A stretch of 64,000 nucleotides of DNA, taken from Streptomyces sp. SAT1. GTDB lineage: Bacteria > Actinomycetota > Actinomycetes > Streptomycetales > Streptomycetaceae. How positions within the stretch are numbered: position 1 is the stretch's first letter; each line of letters starts with the position of its first letter. The notes under the pieces were generated by a model. That model saw only the letters and a list, made by a program, of their open reading frames with translations. It was not told the DNA's origin and did no database searches. The stretch is from contig NZ_CP015849.1 of NCBI RefSeq assembly GCF_001654495.1, positions 5,931,001 through 5,995,000 on the forward strand, given 5' to 3'. Positions 16,860 through 25,095 of the stretch are shown here, piece by piece. Made by a program: the position numbers and the translations under genes.

Positions 16860-17116
16860 GCGCCCGCCCGCCCCGGCTGCGCACCGCGGCCGTCCTGGCC
16901 CTGGCCCTGGTGGCGGGTGCGGCCCCCGCCGCGGCGGCCGACAGCCTCATCACCGTCCTGGACAACTCGCACTCCGACTCCATCCTGGAGGTCGACCGCA
17001 CGGCCAACCTCCAGACCGGCCGCGGCACCGCGGGCAGCGATCACGACGGCAGCGCCGTCGACGCCATCGAGGCCCTCATGGGCGTGGGCCGCGACGGGGA
17101 GGAGGACGGCGACTGA
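16856..17116 (+). CDS. Small secreted acidic protein, coupled to the lyase gene
   Basis: The GTG at 16856 overlaps the lyase stop (GTGTGA), so the two are translationally coupled. The 86-residue product has a clear signal peptide (LRTAAVLALALVAGAAPAAAA) with an AxA-type cleavage site. The mature part is about 56 residues, aspartate-rich (LDNSHSDSILEVDRTANLQTG), with no cysteine. I do not recognise the family. The pairing of a cytosolic lyase with an exported peptide is odd. Confidence 0.65.
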   Translation: MSARPPRLRTAAVLALALVAGAAPAAAADSLITVLDNSHSDSILEVDRTANLQTGRGTAGSDHDGSAVDAIEALMGVGRDGEEDGD

Positions 17117-17430
17117 GCGACAGCGACAGCGACGACAGCGACACGGACCGCACCGGGCGCCGCCGTGCGGGGCGGCCCCGGTGACGGCCCGGGTGGGGGT
17201 CGGGGCGCCGACCCCGGCGTCGGCTCCGGCGTCGGCTCCGGTGGTGGCTCCGGTGGCGATGGGGCGCCGCGCGAGCGGCACCGAGCAGGCTGCCGTACTC
17301 CGGACAGCCCCGTTCCGGGCCCGAGCGGCGGAATACCGCGCACCGCCGTGGTGCTCTTGAGGTACCGGTGCGCGAGCGCTGACGCCCGCGCACGAGCGGG
17401 GTGCGAGCGCGCTGAAGGGCTGGTGGTCAC
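17117..17430. other. 314-base intergenic region
   Basis: No supported gene. It contains short direct repeats (two adjacent CGGCGTCGGCTCC units near 17217-17243) and should hold the promoter of the carboxylesterase. Confidence 0.5.
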
Positions 17431-19029
17431 ATGGCGGCGGACCGGACGGCTCCCGTGGTGGCAACGCCGTACGGGGCGGTACGCGGACGGTACGAACACG
17501 GGGTCGCGGCCTTCCGGGGCATCCCGTACGCGGCGCCCCCCTTCGGCCCCCGGCGGTTCCGGCCGCCCGAGCCGCCCGAGCCCTGGGACGGCGTCCGCGA
17601 CGCGCAGGTCTACGGCCCGACCGCGCCCAAGCCCCCGTACTCCGACGCCTTCGCCCCGTACCTGTCCGATCCGGCCGTTCCCGGCGACGACTGCCTCAAC
17701 CTCAACGTGTGGACGCCCGAACCGGACCCCGGCGCCCGGCTGCCCGTGCTGGTGTGGCTGCACGGCGGGGCGCTGACCCGGGGCTCCTCGGCCGTGCCCG
17801 TCTACGAGGGCCACTCCTTCGCCCGCGACGGGGTCGTCCTCGTCTCCGTCAACTACCGGCTGGGTGTGGAGGGCTACGGACTGTTCCCGGACGCCCCCGC
17901 CAACGCCGGTCTGCGCGACCAGCTCGCCGCGCTGCGCTGGGTGCACGAGGCGATCGGCGCCTTCGGCGGCGACCCCGGCCGGATCACCCTGTGCGGCCAG
18001 TCGGCGGGCGCCATCAGCGTCGGCGCCCTGATCGCCGCCCCGCAGGCCCAGGGACTGTTCCGGCGGGCCGTGCTCCAGAGCGGTGCGCCGGAGGCGTCCG
18101 ACCGGGACAGGGTGCGGCGCATGGTGCGGCGGATGGCGGCCCGGCTGAAGGTGCCCGCCACCGCCGAGGCGTTCGCCGCCGTCGACCGCGAGCTGCTGCT
18201 GCGCACCCAGGCCGAGACGGGCAGGCTCAGCAGCCCGGTCCTCGGCGGCCCCGCCTTCGGCATCGTCGTCGACGGCGACCTCGTCCCGCGCGATCCGCTG
18301 GAGGCGCTGATCGAGGGGGAGGCGGCCCGAGACGCCGACCTGCTCATGGGCTGGACCCGCGACGAGTACCGGCTGTGGCTGGTGCCGGGCGGCCTCGTCG
18401 AGCGCGTCGACCGGCTCGGCGCGGTCGCCCTGGCCGGTGCCATGGCCCGCTGCCACTGCGGACACGAGGTGGTGCGCGGCTACCGGTCGCTGCGGCCCCA
18501 CGCGGGCGCCGCCGAGATCGTCGGCCAGCTGGTCACCGACCACATGCTGCGCCGCCCCCTGCACCGGCTGGCCGAGGCCCGGCCGGGCGCCGCCCACCTG
18601 TACGAGTTCGCCTGGCCGTCCCGGCTGCCCGGCCTCGGCGCCTGCCACGCCCTGGAACTGGGCTTCGTCTTCGACACCGGCGACGTCCCCGACGCGCGCC
18701 GGCTCGCGGGCGAGGGCGCCCCGCAGGAACTGGCCGACGCGATGCACGCGGCCTGGGTCCGCTTCGCCGCCGACGGCGACCCCGGCTGGGCGGCCTGGGG
18801 CCCGGACCACCCGGTCCGGGTCTTCGGCGACGGCCCCGCGCACACCGCGTACGGCCCCCGGGACGCCGAACTGGCCCTGTGGACCGCCCCGCCCGCCGCC
18901 GCGGTCCCCGACCCCCTGCCCGCGCTTCCCGCCCCGCCCCCCGCGGCCGACGGCTCCCCGGCCCGCGCCGCGGAACTCCGCGCGGTGATACGGCGCCTGC
19001 GCCGCTCGGGCGGTGTCCGCGGAACGTGA
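17431..19029 (+). CDS. Type B carboxylesterase
   Basis: The 532-residue protein is a carboxylesterase/para-nitrobenzyl esterase-type alpha/beta hydrolase. The oxyanion region WLHGGALTRGS and the nucleophile elbow LCGQSAGAIS are clear. The acid is probably the Glu of WTRDEYR and the base the His of GACHALELGF. No signal peptide is seen, so it is cytoplasmic. The physiological ester is unknown; such enzymes hydrolyse many acetyl and aryl esters. Confidence 0.9.
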   Translation: MAADRTAPVVATPYGAVRGRYEHGVAAFRGIPYAAPPFGPRRFRPPEPPEPWDGVRDAQVYGPTAPKPPYSDAFAPYLSDPAVPGDDCLNLNVWTPEPDPGARLPVLVWLHGGALTRGSSAVPVYEGHSFARDGVVLVSVNYRLGVEGYGLFPDAPANAGLRDQLAALRWVHEAIGAFGGDPGRITLCGQSAGAISVGALIAAPQAQGLFRRAVLQSGAPEASDRDRVRRMVRRMAARLKVPATAEAFAAVDRELLLRTQAETGRLSSPVLGGPAFGIVVDGDLVPRDPLEALIEGEAARDADLLMGWTRDEYRLWLVPGGLVERVDRLGAVALAGAMARCHCGHEVVRGYRSLRPHAGAAEIVGQLVTDHMLRRPLHRLAEARPGAAHLYEFAWPSRLPGLGACHALELGFVFDTGDVPDARRLAGEGAPQELADAMHAAWVRFAADGDPGWAAWGPDHPVRVFGDGPAHTAYGPRDAELALWTAPPAAAVPDPLPALPAPPPAADGSPARAAELRAVIRRLRRSGGVRGT

Positions 19030-19059
19030 ACCGCGGCCCCCCGGGCAGGGGAGGGCGGG

Positions 19060-20010
19060 TCACCCGGTCCCCAGAGAGCGGGCGATCCGGCCGATCACCG
19101 GCGGGCCGACCCGGCAGCAGCCGCCGATCAGACGTGCGCCCGAGGCGCGCCAGCGGTGGACCAGGGCCGGGGTGAAGGTGGAGCGCCCGGTCCAGGAGCG
19201 GGCCGTGGCGTCCCAGCTCTCCCCGCTGTTGGGGTAGGCCACCACCGGCTTGCCGGTGACCCGCGCGGCCACCGCGACGGCGTCCGCCACGTCCTCGGGC
19301 GCACAGCAGTTCACCCCGGCCGCGATCACCTCGTCCGCGTCGGCGACCGCGCCGAACGCCTCCTCCAGGGGCTGCCCGGCCCGGGTGCGCGGGCCGTCCA
19401 CCGTGTACGACAGCCAGGCCGGCACCCCGAGGCCCCGCACGGCCCGCAGCAGGGCCACCGCCTCGTCGGTGTCCGGGACCGTCTCCAGGGCGAGCACGTC
19501 GGGCCGGGCGGCGGCCAGCGCCTCCAGCCGGGGCCGGTGGAAGCGCTCCAGCTCGGCGACGCTGAGCCCGTAGCGCCCCCGGTACTCCGAACCGTCCGCG
19601 AGCATCGCCCCGTAGGGACCCGCCGACGCGGCCACCCAGAGCGGGCGCGCCACCCCGCGCGCCCGCGCCCGCGCCACCGCGTCCCGCGCCAGAGCGACAC
19701 CGGACGCCATGAGCGCGCCGGCCCGCTCCCGGCCGAACCCGCGCCGCGCCAGCCCCTCGAAGGTGGCCTGGTAGGTGGCGGTGATCAGCACGTCCGCGCC
19801 CGCCTCCAGATAGGCGAGGTGCGCCTCGGTGACCGCCTCGGGCCGCTCCGCCAGCAGCCGGGCCGACCACAGCTCGTCCCCGAGGTCGTGCCCGGCCGCC
19901 TCCAACTGGTTGGACATCCCGCCGTCGAGCACCACCGTCCCGGCGGCCAGGGCCTCGGCGAGAGTCCCGGCGGGACCGTCCGAGGCCGCGCCGCCCGTGC
20001 CACATGTCAT
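19060..20010 (-). CDS. mmuM: Homocysteine S-methyltransferase
   Basis: It transfers a methyl group from S-methylmethionine (or AdoMet) to homocysteine, giving methionine. The three zinc-binding cysteines are visible in GVNCC and GGCCRVGP, the signature of the MmuM family. The N-terminus VVLDGGMSNQLEAAGHDL and the 316-residue length are normal. It lies alone and convergent with the esterase. It links to the sulfur theme of the left end but is not co-transcribed with it. Confidence 0.92.
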   Translation of the reverse strand: MTCGTGGAASDGPAGTLAEALAAGTVVLDGGMSNQLEAAGHDLGDELWSARLLAERPEAVTEAHLAYLEAGADVLITATYQATFEGLARRGFGRERAGALMASGVALARDAVARARARGVARPLWVAASAGPYGAMLADGSEYRGRYGLSVAELERFHRPRLEALAAARPDVLALETVPDTDEAVALLRAVRGLGVPAWLSYTVDGPRTRAGQPLEEAFGAVADADEVIAAGVNCCAPEDVADAVAVAARVTGKPVVAYPNSGESWDATARSWTGRSTFTPALVHRWRASGARLIGGCCRVGPPVIGRIARSLGTG

Positions 20011-20034
20011 GCCACGACGCTAACCGAGCGCTGC

Positions 20035-20154
20035 CCCGACCGTCCCGCCGCCCGGATCGCCGGGACCTACGGCTACGACGACTGCGCGACCGGGGCCGTC
20101 GACACCTACCTCCTCGACGGCACGCCCCCGGCGCGCGGCACGATCTGCTCCTGA
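20035..20154 (+). pseudogene. C-terminal remnant of a TAP-like secreted alpha/beta hydrolase
   Basis: This reading frame encodes GTYGYDDCATGAVDTYLLDG then TPPARGTICS before a stop. The pattern cysteine-A-x3-V-x2-YLL-x-G-x2-P-x-G-x2-C at the very end is typical of Streptomyces tripeptidyl aminopeptidase-like secreted hydrolases. No upstream part exists: the frame is cut off 24 bases after the start of the divergent mmuM gene. It looks like the last 40 codons of a deleted gene. Confidence 0.6.
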
Positions 20155-20208
20155 CGTGTTCCGGCCGCGCCGAAAACCCGTTTCACCGGCTTCCGGGCGG
20201 CTGCCACG

Positions 20209-20586
20209 ATGTCCCGCATGACCTCCAGGATCCGCCATGTGACCATCGACTGCTCCGACCCCTACATCCTGGCCCGCTTCTGGTCCCAGGTGCTGGACCT
20301 GCCGCTGCACGACGACGACCACCCGGGCGACCCGGAGGCGCTGATCGAGGGCGCGGGCCTGCTGTTCGTCCGCGTGCCCGACCCCAAGCGGGCCAAGAAC
20401 CGCGTCCACCTCGACCTCCAGCCCCAGGACCGCACCCGCGACCAGGAGATCGAACGCCTCCTCGCCCTCGGCGCCACCCTGACCGACGACCGCCGCCGCC
20501 CGGACGGCCGGGGCTGGGCCGTCCTCACCGACCCCGAGGGCAACGAGTTCTGCGTGGAGCGCTCCGCCGCCGAGACGGCAGGCTGA
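20209..20586 (+). CDS. VOC family protein
   Basis: This 125-residue protein has RIRHVTIDCSDPYILARFWSQVLDLPL at the N-terminus and GWAVLTDPEGNEFCVERS at the end, a VOC fold of the small Streptomyces subgroup with an NRVHLDL strand. ATG 20218 is an alternative start that removes three residues. A closely similar gene lies 0.5 kb downstream. The ligand is unknown. Confidence 0.85.
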   Translation: MSRMTSRIRHVTIDCSDPYILARFWSQVLDLPLHDDDHPGDPEALIEGAGLLFVRVPDPKRAKNRVHLDLQPQDRTRDQEIERLLALGATLTDDRRRPDGRGWAVLTDPEGNEFCVERSAAETAG

Positions 20587-20595
20587 GCACCGGGG

Positions 20596-21072
20596 GTGTT
20601 CTACGAGGACCTCAGCACGTACGCCTACCTGGACCACGACGCCTTCACGGACAGGGAGTCGGGTTTCCACGCGCTCTGGTACCGGCCGGCGTACGCCCGT
20701 CTGAACGTCGGATGGCTGGAGGCGGGCAGGCCGTACCCGACCGGAGCGGTCCCCCCGGGATTCGTGGACAAGCTGAGGGCCGTTCAGGAGATCCAGTGGA
20801 TGAACGTCTGCCTGGGCGTGCACGAGTGCGACCTGTGCCCGGGGCCCGGAGCCCCGGAGGGGAACGGGGAGATCCGCGTCCCCGGTGGGCCCGGCATCGC
20901 CTACGCCGCCCCGTTCCTGATCACGCACTACGTCACCGCTCACCGCTACCGGCCGCCGCGGGTCTTCGTCGACGCCGTCCTCGCGCTCGACCTCGGGCCC
21001 TGGACCCGCGCACGATGGCCCGACGTGCCCTTCCCCTGGGTTCCGGACGACGCGGAACGCATGCTGGAGTAG
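20596..21072 (+). CDS. DUF7919-like hypothetical protein
   Basis: The 158-residue protein begins FYEDLSTYAYLDHDAF and contains LNVGWLEAGRPYPTG and HECDLCPG. It is a soluble protein with no membrane segment. I recall a Streptomyces family of unknown function (DUF7919) with this N-terminus. The GTG start lies 9 bases after the VOC gene stop, so they may be co-transcribed. A CxxC-like HECDLC motif could bind metal. Confidence 0.7.
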   Translation: MFYEDLSTYAYLDHDAFTDRESGFHALWYRPAYARLNVGWLEAGRPYPTGAVPPGFVDKLRAVQEIQWMNVCLGVHECDLCPGPGAPEGNGEIRVPGGPGIAYAAPFLITHYVTAHRYRPPRVFVDAVLALDLGPWTRARWPDVPFPWVPDDAERMLE

Positions 21073-21121
21073 GGCCGGAAAACTCCCGGAACTGCTCGAA
21101 CTCCCCTGCTAAAGTGCGCCG

Positions 21122-21556
21122 ATGCCCACGGTCAAGAAGGTTCAGATCACGTTCGACTGCGCGGAGCCCGAGCGCGTGGCCCGGTTCTGGTGCGAGGTGC
21201 TGGGGTATGTCGTGCCACCGCCGCCGGAGGGGTTCGGGAGCTGGGACGCGTACGGGCGGTCGCTGCCGCCCGAGCGGCAGGGCGCGGGGTTCGTCTGCGG
21301 TGACCCCTCGGGCGTGGGGCCGCGGCTGTACTTCCAGCGCGTCCCCGAGGGCAAGGTCGTCAAGAACCGGGTGCACCTCGATGTGCGTGTCGGCACCGGG
21401 CTGGCGGGAGCGGAGCGGCTGGCCGCGCTGGAGGCCGAGTGCGAGCGGCTCGTGGCGCTGGGCGCGACCCGTGACCGTGTGCTGCTCGCCGACGAGTACG
21501 ACGAGTCGTGCATCCTGATGCGGGACATCGAGGGCAACGAGTTCTGCCTCGACTGA
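21122..21556 (+). CDS. VOC family protein, paralogue of the upstream VOC gene
   Basis: The 144-residue protein resembles the VOC protein two genes upstream: VQITFDCAEPERVARFWCEVLGY, KNRVHLDV, and MRDIEGNEFCLD at the end. The shared NRVHLD and EGNEFC strands indicate a local duplication flanking the DUF7919 gene. The metal or ligand site is not evident. Confidence 0.85.
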   Translation: MPTVKKVQITFDCAEPERVARFWCEVLGYVVPPPPEGFGSWDAYGRSLPPERQGAGFVCGDPSGVGPRLYFQRVPEGKVVKNRVHLDVRVGTGLAGAERLAALEAECERLVALGATRDRVLLADEYDESCILMRDIEGNEFCLD

Positions 21557-21571
21557 GCGCCCCGGCGGGGC
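21557..21571. terminator. Short hairpin between convergent genes
   Basis: A perfect 6-bp GC stem with a 3-base loop (CGCCCC-GGC-GGGGCG) begins right after the VOC stop and lies between convergent genes. It could work for both strands. Confidence 0.45.
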
Positions 21572-21583
21572 GGCCGGCCGGGG

Positions 21584-22105
21584 TCACAGGGTGCGGCGCA
21601 TGCAGAGCCGCGGCCACCGGTCCAGGCCGAGGGCGGCCTCGTGGGCGCGGATCTCGCGCAGCCCGGGGGTGAGCGCGCTGTCGGCCAGGGGCGCGAAGCC
21701 GCAGCGCGCGTAGTAGGGGGCGTTCCACGGCACCTCGGCGAAGGTGGTGAGGGTGAGGGCGGTCGCGCCCTCGGCCCTGGCACGGTCCGCCAGGTGCTCC
21801 AGCAGCGACCGGCCGATGCCGCGGCGGGCGTGCGCCGGGTGCACCGAGACCTGTTCGACGTGCAGGGCGCCGTCCACGCGGTCGGCGATCAGATAGGCGA
21901 CCGGGGCGTCGGCTTCGTCGGTCGCCACCCAGGCGAGACCGGCCTCCTGGTGGCGGGCCAGCTCGTCGAGCGCGGGCGGCTCGTCCGCCGCGATCTCCGG
22001 CATGCCGACGTCCGCGAAGCACAGCCCCGCGGCCCTCTCGATGTCCTGGAGCAGGGGCAGTTCGGCGGTGCGTACGGCTCGGATGCGCATGGACGTATTG
22101 TCCAT
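21584..22105 (-). CDS. GNAT family N-acetyltransferase
   Basis: This 173-residue GNAT has the acetyl-CoA loop HVEQVSVHPAHARRGIGRSL at residues 83-102, then LTLTTFAEVPWNAPYYARCGF. The motif set matches small-molecule N-acetyltransferases. ATG 22105 is used; ATG 22090 (RIRAVRT) is an alternative. The substrate is unknown. Confidence 0.88.
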   Translation of the reverse strand: MDNTSMRIRAVRTAELPLLQDIERAAGLCFADVGMPEIAADEPPALDELARHQEAGLAWVATDEADAPVAYLIADRVDGALHVEQVSVHPAHARRGIGRSLLEHLADRARAEGATALTLTTFAEVPWNAPYYARCGFAPLADSALTPGLREIRAHEAALGLDRWPRLCMRRTL

Positions 22106-22144
22106 GGTCGTCCCCGGCGGGCCGGACAGGGGGCGCGCGGCACC

Positions 22145-22990
22145 TCAGCCGCGCCCGGCCTCCGGGCGGGCCGGGGCCCGGTCGAACACGGCGGTGAGCC
22201 GGTCCGCGAAGTCCTCCGGGTGTTCGAGCGCGCCGAGATGGCCGCCGGGGAACGCGGCGAGGCCCGCGCCCAGCCGCTCGGCGAGGGCCGTCGCGGTGCG
22301 GTGCAGCAGCAGGCCGCGGGAGGTCTCGCCTGCGGCCAGGGTGAGGGACGCGCCCGCGCCGGGGCCCCGTACGGGAAGACCGTGGGCCGTGAAGGGCACC
22401 AGGACATGGGCCAGGAAGATCGCCATGGGGGAGGCGAGTTCCTCCTCGCGGGTCAGGGGTTGGGGGGCGGCGGCGGGCGCGGGGCCGGGGGCGGGATCGG
22501 GGGCGCGTTCCTCCAGGACGGCGGTCAGCAGGGACGCGGCGGCCGCCGGACCGGCCGTGCGGTGGACGGCGCGGACCTCGCGGAAGCGGGCCCGCAGCGC
22601 CGCCCCGTCCGGCAGTGCCGCCACGCAGGGCGGCTCGTGCGCGACGACGTGCCGCAGCCGCTCCGGGTGCCGGGCCCACAGGTCGAGGGCCACGACACCG
22701 CCCGCGCTCGTGCCGAAGACGTACGCGGGCTCGCCGCCGGGCGACACCTCGTCCAGCACCCGGAGGGCGCTCTCGCTCCAGTCCCCGGGCCGCTGGTCGG
22801 CGACGGGCAGCCCGAGGCGGCCGTGGGCGAGGCCGAGCGGGTCGTGGGTGACGACGGTGAAGCGCCGGGCCAGGCGGGCCGTCAGCGCGTCGAGCCCCAT
22901 CGGGTGCCCGGCCCCGCCCGGCAGGACGAGCAGGACGGGGCCGCCGCCCCGGACGTCGTGGTACGCGCGGGTGCCGTCGGTGTCAGTCAT
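22145..22990 (-). CDS. Alpha/beta hydrolase
   Basis: The 281-residue protein has the nucleophile elbow VFGTSAGGVVAL (Ser in GTSAG), an oxyanion segment LLVLPGGAGHP and a late PGGHLGALEHPEDFA that supplies the catalytic His. ATG 22990 overlaps the end of the TetR gene by 8 bases, so the pair is an operon and the TetR protein is a likely autoregulator. The substrate is unknown. Confidence 0.88.
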   Translation of the reverse strand: MTDTDGTRAYHDVRGGGPVLLVLPGGAGHPMGLDALTARLARRFTVVTHDPLGLAHGRLGLPVADQRPGDWSESALRVLDEVSPGGEPAYVFGTSAGGVVALDLWARHPERLRHVVAHEPPCVAALPDGAALRARFREVRAVHRTAGPAAAASLLTAVLEERAPDPAPGPAPAAAPQPLTREEELASPMAIFLAHVLVPFTAHGLPVRGPGAGASLTLAAGETSRGLLLHRTATALAERLGAGLAAFPGGHLGALEHPEDFADRLTAVFDRAPARPEAGRG

Positions 22991-23567
22991 GTCGCGGATG
23001 CTCCCTGGGCCAGTGGGTGAGGGCGGTGTGCAGAGCGTCGACGGCCTTGTCCCAGGACGCGTCCACGTCCCGGGCCGCGTTGAAGCCGCCCGCGGCCTCC
23101 AGCGCGCAGAAGCCGTCGAAGGTGCTGCGCAGCAGGCGCACCGCGTCGGTGAGGTCGGGTTCCTCCAGGCCGTAGGCGCGCAGCATCCCGTAGGTGATCT
23201 CGGTGGTGCGCCGCATGGCGGAGAGGTCGGTGACGAGCGCCGGGTCGATCCGCAGCCGGGTGGCCGCGTACCGGCCGGGGTGCCGGTGCGCGTACTCCCG
23301 GTAGGCACCGGCGAACGCGGCCAGCGCGTCCCTGCCGGCCCGGCCCGCCACGGCCGCGGCGATGGCCTCGATCATCTCGCCGCCGGCCAGCAGGGCCAGC
23401 CGGGTGCGGAGGTCCTGGAGGTTCTTCACATGCGAGTACAGACTGGCGTCCTTGACGTCGAAGCGCCGGGCCAGCGCGGACAGGCTGACGCCGTCGAGCC
23501 CGGCCTCGTCGGCGAGTTCGGCCGCCGCCGCGACGACGCGGTCGGCGGTGAGTCCGGCTCGGGCCAT
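22983..23567 (-). CDS. TetR/AcrR family regulator
   Basis: The N-terminal HTH is SLSALARRFDVKDASLYSHV, residues about 27-46; the C-terminal ligand-binding domain is of the WHG/TetR_C_33 type (FDGFCALEAAGGFN). The gene is followed by the overlapping hydrolase. A perfect 15-base palindrome 41 bases upstream of the start is its probable operator, so autorepression with control of the hydrolase is likely. Confidence 0.9.
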   Translation of the reverse strand: MARAGLTADRVVAAAAELADEAGLDGVSLSALARRFDVKDASLYSHVKNLQDLRTRLALLAGGEMIEAIAAAVAGRAGRDALAAFAGAYREYAHRHPGRYAATRLRIDPALVTDLSAMRRTTEITYGMLRAYGLEEPDLTDAVRLLRSTFDGFCALEAAGGFNAARDVDASWDKAVDALHTALTHWPREHPRHD

Positions 23568-23607
23568 ACGGTTCCGTCCCCTCGGGCTGTCCCAGCGACA
23601 CCTGTTG

Positions 23608-23622
23608 CCTAGAGGCTCTAGG
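23608..23622. promoter_or_regulatory. Palindromic operator upstream of the TetR-hydrolase operon
   Basis: CCTAGAG-G-CTCTAGG is a perfect 7+1+7 palindrome, in an AT-richer patch between the TetR gene start (23567) and the alditol oxidase stop. The form and place suit a TetR-dimer operator. Confidence 0.65.
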
Positions 23623-23665
23623 ATGCAGCCTTGGGTTACCAGGAATCAAGGGACGGCCGCGCGTC

Positions 23666-24910
23666 TCAGCCGTTGAGCAGATCGCGGACGAAGGCGTTGG
23701 TGAACTTCCCGGCGGGATCCAGTTCGCGGGCCAGCGCCCGGAAGTCCGCCAGCCGCGGACAGCGCTCGCGCAGCGCGGCGGCCGGCAGGGTGAACACCTT
23801 GCCCCAGTGCGGACGCGGGCCGAACGGCTCCAGCGCCGCCTCCAGGCGCCGTACGGCCGGGAGCACCGCCGCGGTGTCCTCGACCCAGGTGAAGTGCAGC
23901 GCCACCGAGTCCCGTCCGTGGCTCGGGCTCAGCCACTGCCCGTCGGCGGCGACGGTGCGCACCTCGCAGGTTTGGAGCACCGGCGCCACCGCGTCCCGGA
24001 CCGCCTCGACGGCGTGCAGGGCCGCCAGGGCGTCGCCGCGCGGCAGCAGGTACTCCGACTGGAGTTCGGCGCCGCTGCTCGGGGTGAACTCCGCCCGGAA
24101 GTGCGGCAGCCGCTCGTGCCAGGGGCCCGGCACGCCGTGCTGCGCGGTGCAGTTGTCCGCCGGCATCCCGGGCACCGGGTGCAGCGCGGCCTTCGCGGGC
24201 ACCGCCCACGGGAAGTCCGCGAGGGGCTGGTCGGTGCGCCGCTTGAGCCACACCTGCCGGAACCCCGCGTCCCGCCAGTCGGTGAAGAGGCTGACGCTGT
24301 ACGCGGCACCGGCCACCGCCTCGAAGTTCAGCCCCTCCAGGGGGAGTTCGGTGAACACGTGCTGCTCCACGGCGTAGGCCGGCTCCAAATCGAGGACCAG
24401 CGCGGTGACGACGCCGAGCGCCCCGAGGGAGGTGACGGCCCCGCCGAACCGGGCGTCGCCCCGCCCGATCCGTACCGTGGAGCCGTCCGCCGTGACGAGT
24501 TCCACCTCGCGGACGGCGGCGGCCAGCGGTCCGTTGGCCACGCCGGAGCCGTGCGTGCCGGTCGCCACCGAACCGGCCACGGAGATGTGCGGCAGCGAGG
24601 CCATGTTGGCCAGCGCGAGGCCGTGCCCGTGGACCCGGCGGGCCAGCTGCGCGTACCGCACCCCGCCGCCGACCCGGACCGTGCGGGCCGCGGTGTCCAC
24701 CTCCACCTCGGGCGGCAGCGCCGCGAGCGAGAGGAGCACGCCGTCGGCGCCCGGGTCGGCGATCGTGTTGAAGGAGTGCCCGCTGCCCAGGGCGCGCACC
24801 TTCGCGCTCCCGGCGACCAGCGCCCGCAGGGCGTCGGCCGACCCGGGGCGGTGCACCCGCCCGGTGCTGTAGGTGATGTTGCCCGCCCAGTTGGTCACGG
24901 TCCCGGCCAT
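23666..24910 (-). CDS. aldO: Alditol oxidase (FAD-linked)
   Basis: It oxidises sugar alcohols such as xylitol and sorbitol at C1 to aldoses, releasing hydrogen peroxide. The 414-residue sequence is close to S. coelicolor AldO from start (VTNWAGNITYSTGRVHRPGS) to end (LDPAGKFTNAFVRDLL). His45 in LGSGHSF is the residue that would bind FAD covalently. Substrate-site segments HISVAGSVATGTHGSG and SSGAELQSEYLLPR are conserved. The start ATG 24910 matches the family. The region upstream (ATTAGTATGC, TTGACAAAT) is AT-rich and likely holds its promoter. Confidence 0.95.
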   Translation of the reverse strand: MAGTVTNWAGNITYSTGRVHRPGSADALRALVAGSAKVRALGSGHSFNTIADPGADGVLLSLAALPPEVEVDTAARTVRVGGGVRYAQLARRVHGHGLALANMASLPHISVAGSVATGTHGSGVANGPLAAAVREVELVTADGSTVRIGRGDARFGGAVTSLGALGVVTALVLDLEPAYAVEQHVFTELPLEGLNFEAVAGAAYSVSLFTDWRDAGFRQVWLKRRTDQPLADFPWAVPAKAALHPVPGMPADNCTAQHGVPGPWHERLPHFRAEFTPSSGAELQSEYLLPRGDALAALHAVEAVRDAVAPVLQTCEVRTVAADGQWLSPSHGRDSVALHFTWVEDTAAVLPAVRRLEAALEPFGPRPHWGKVFTLPAAALRERCPRLADFRALARELDPAGKFTNAFVRDLLNG

Positions 24911-25095
24911 CGTCCCGCCCCTCCCGCCATATTTGTCAACCGAGCATACTAATTGGCGGGCGGGGTACCGGGCGAGCTGCCCGGCGAGGTGCCGGACGGA
25001 GCGCGCCGTGCGCCGGCGGGGGACCCGGCACCGCCCGCCCGCACGCGGGGGCATACCGTGAGGAGTCGTACGTCGGAGCTGGGAGGAGAGACGGG

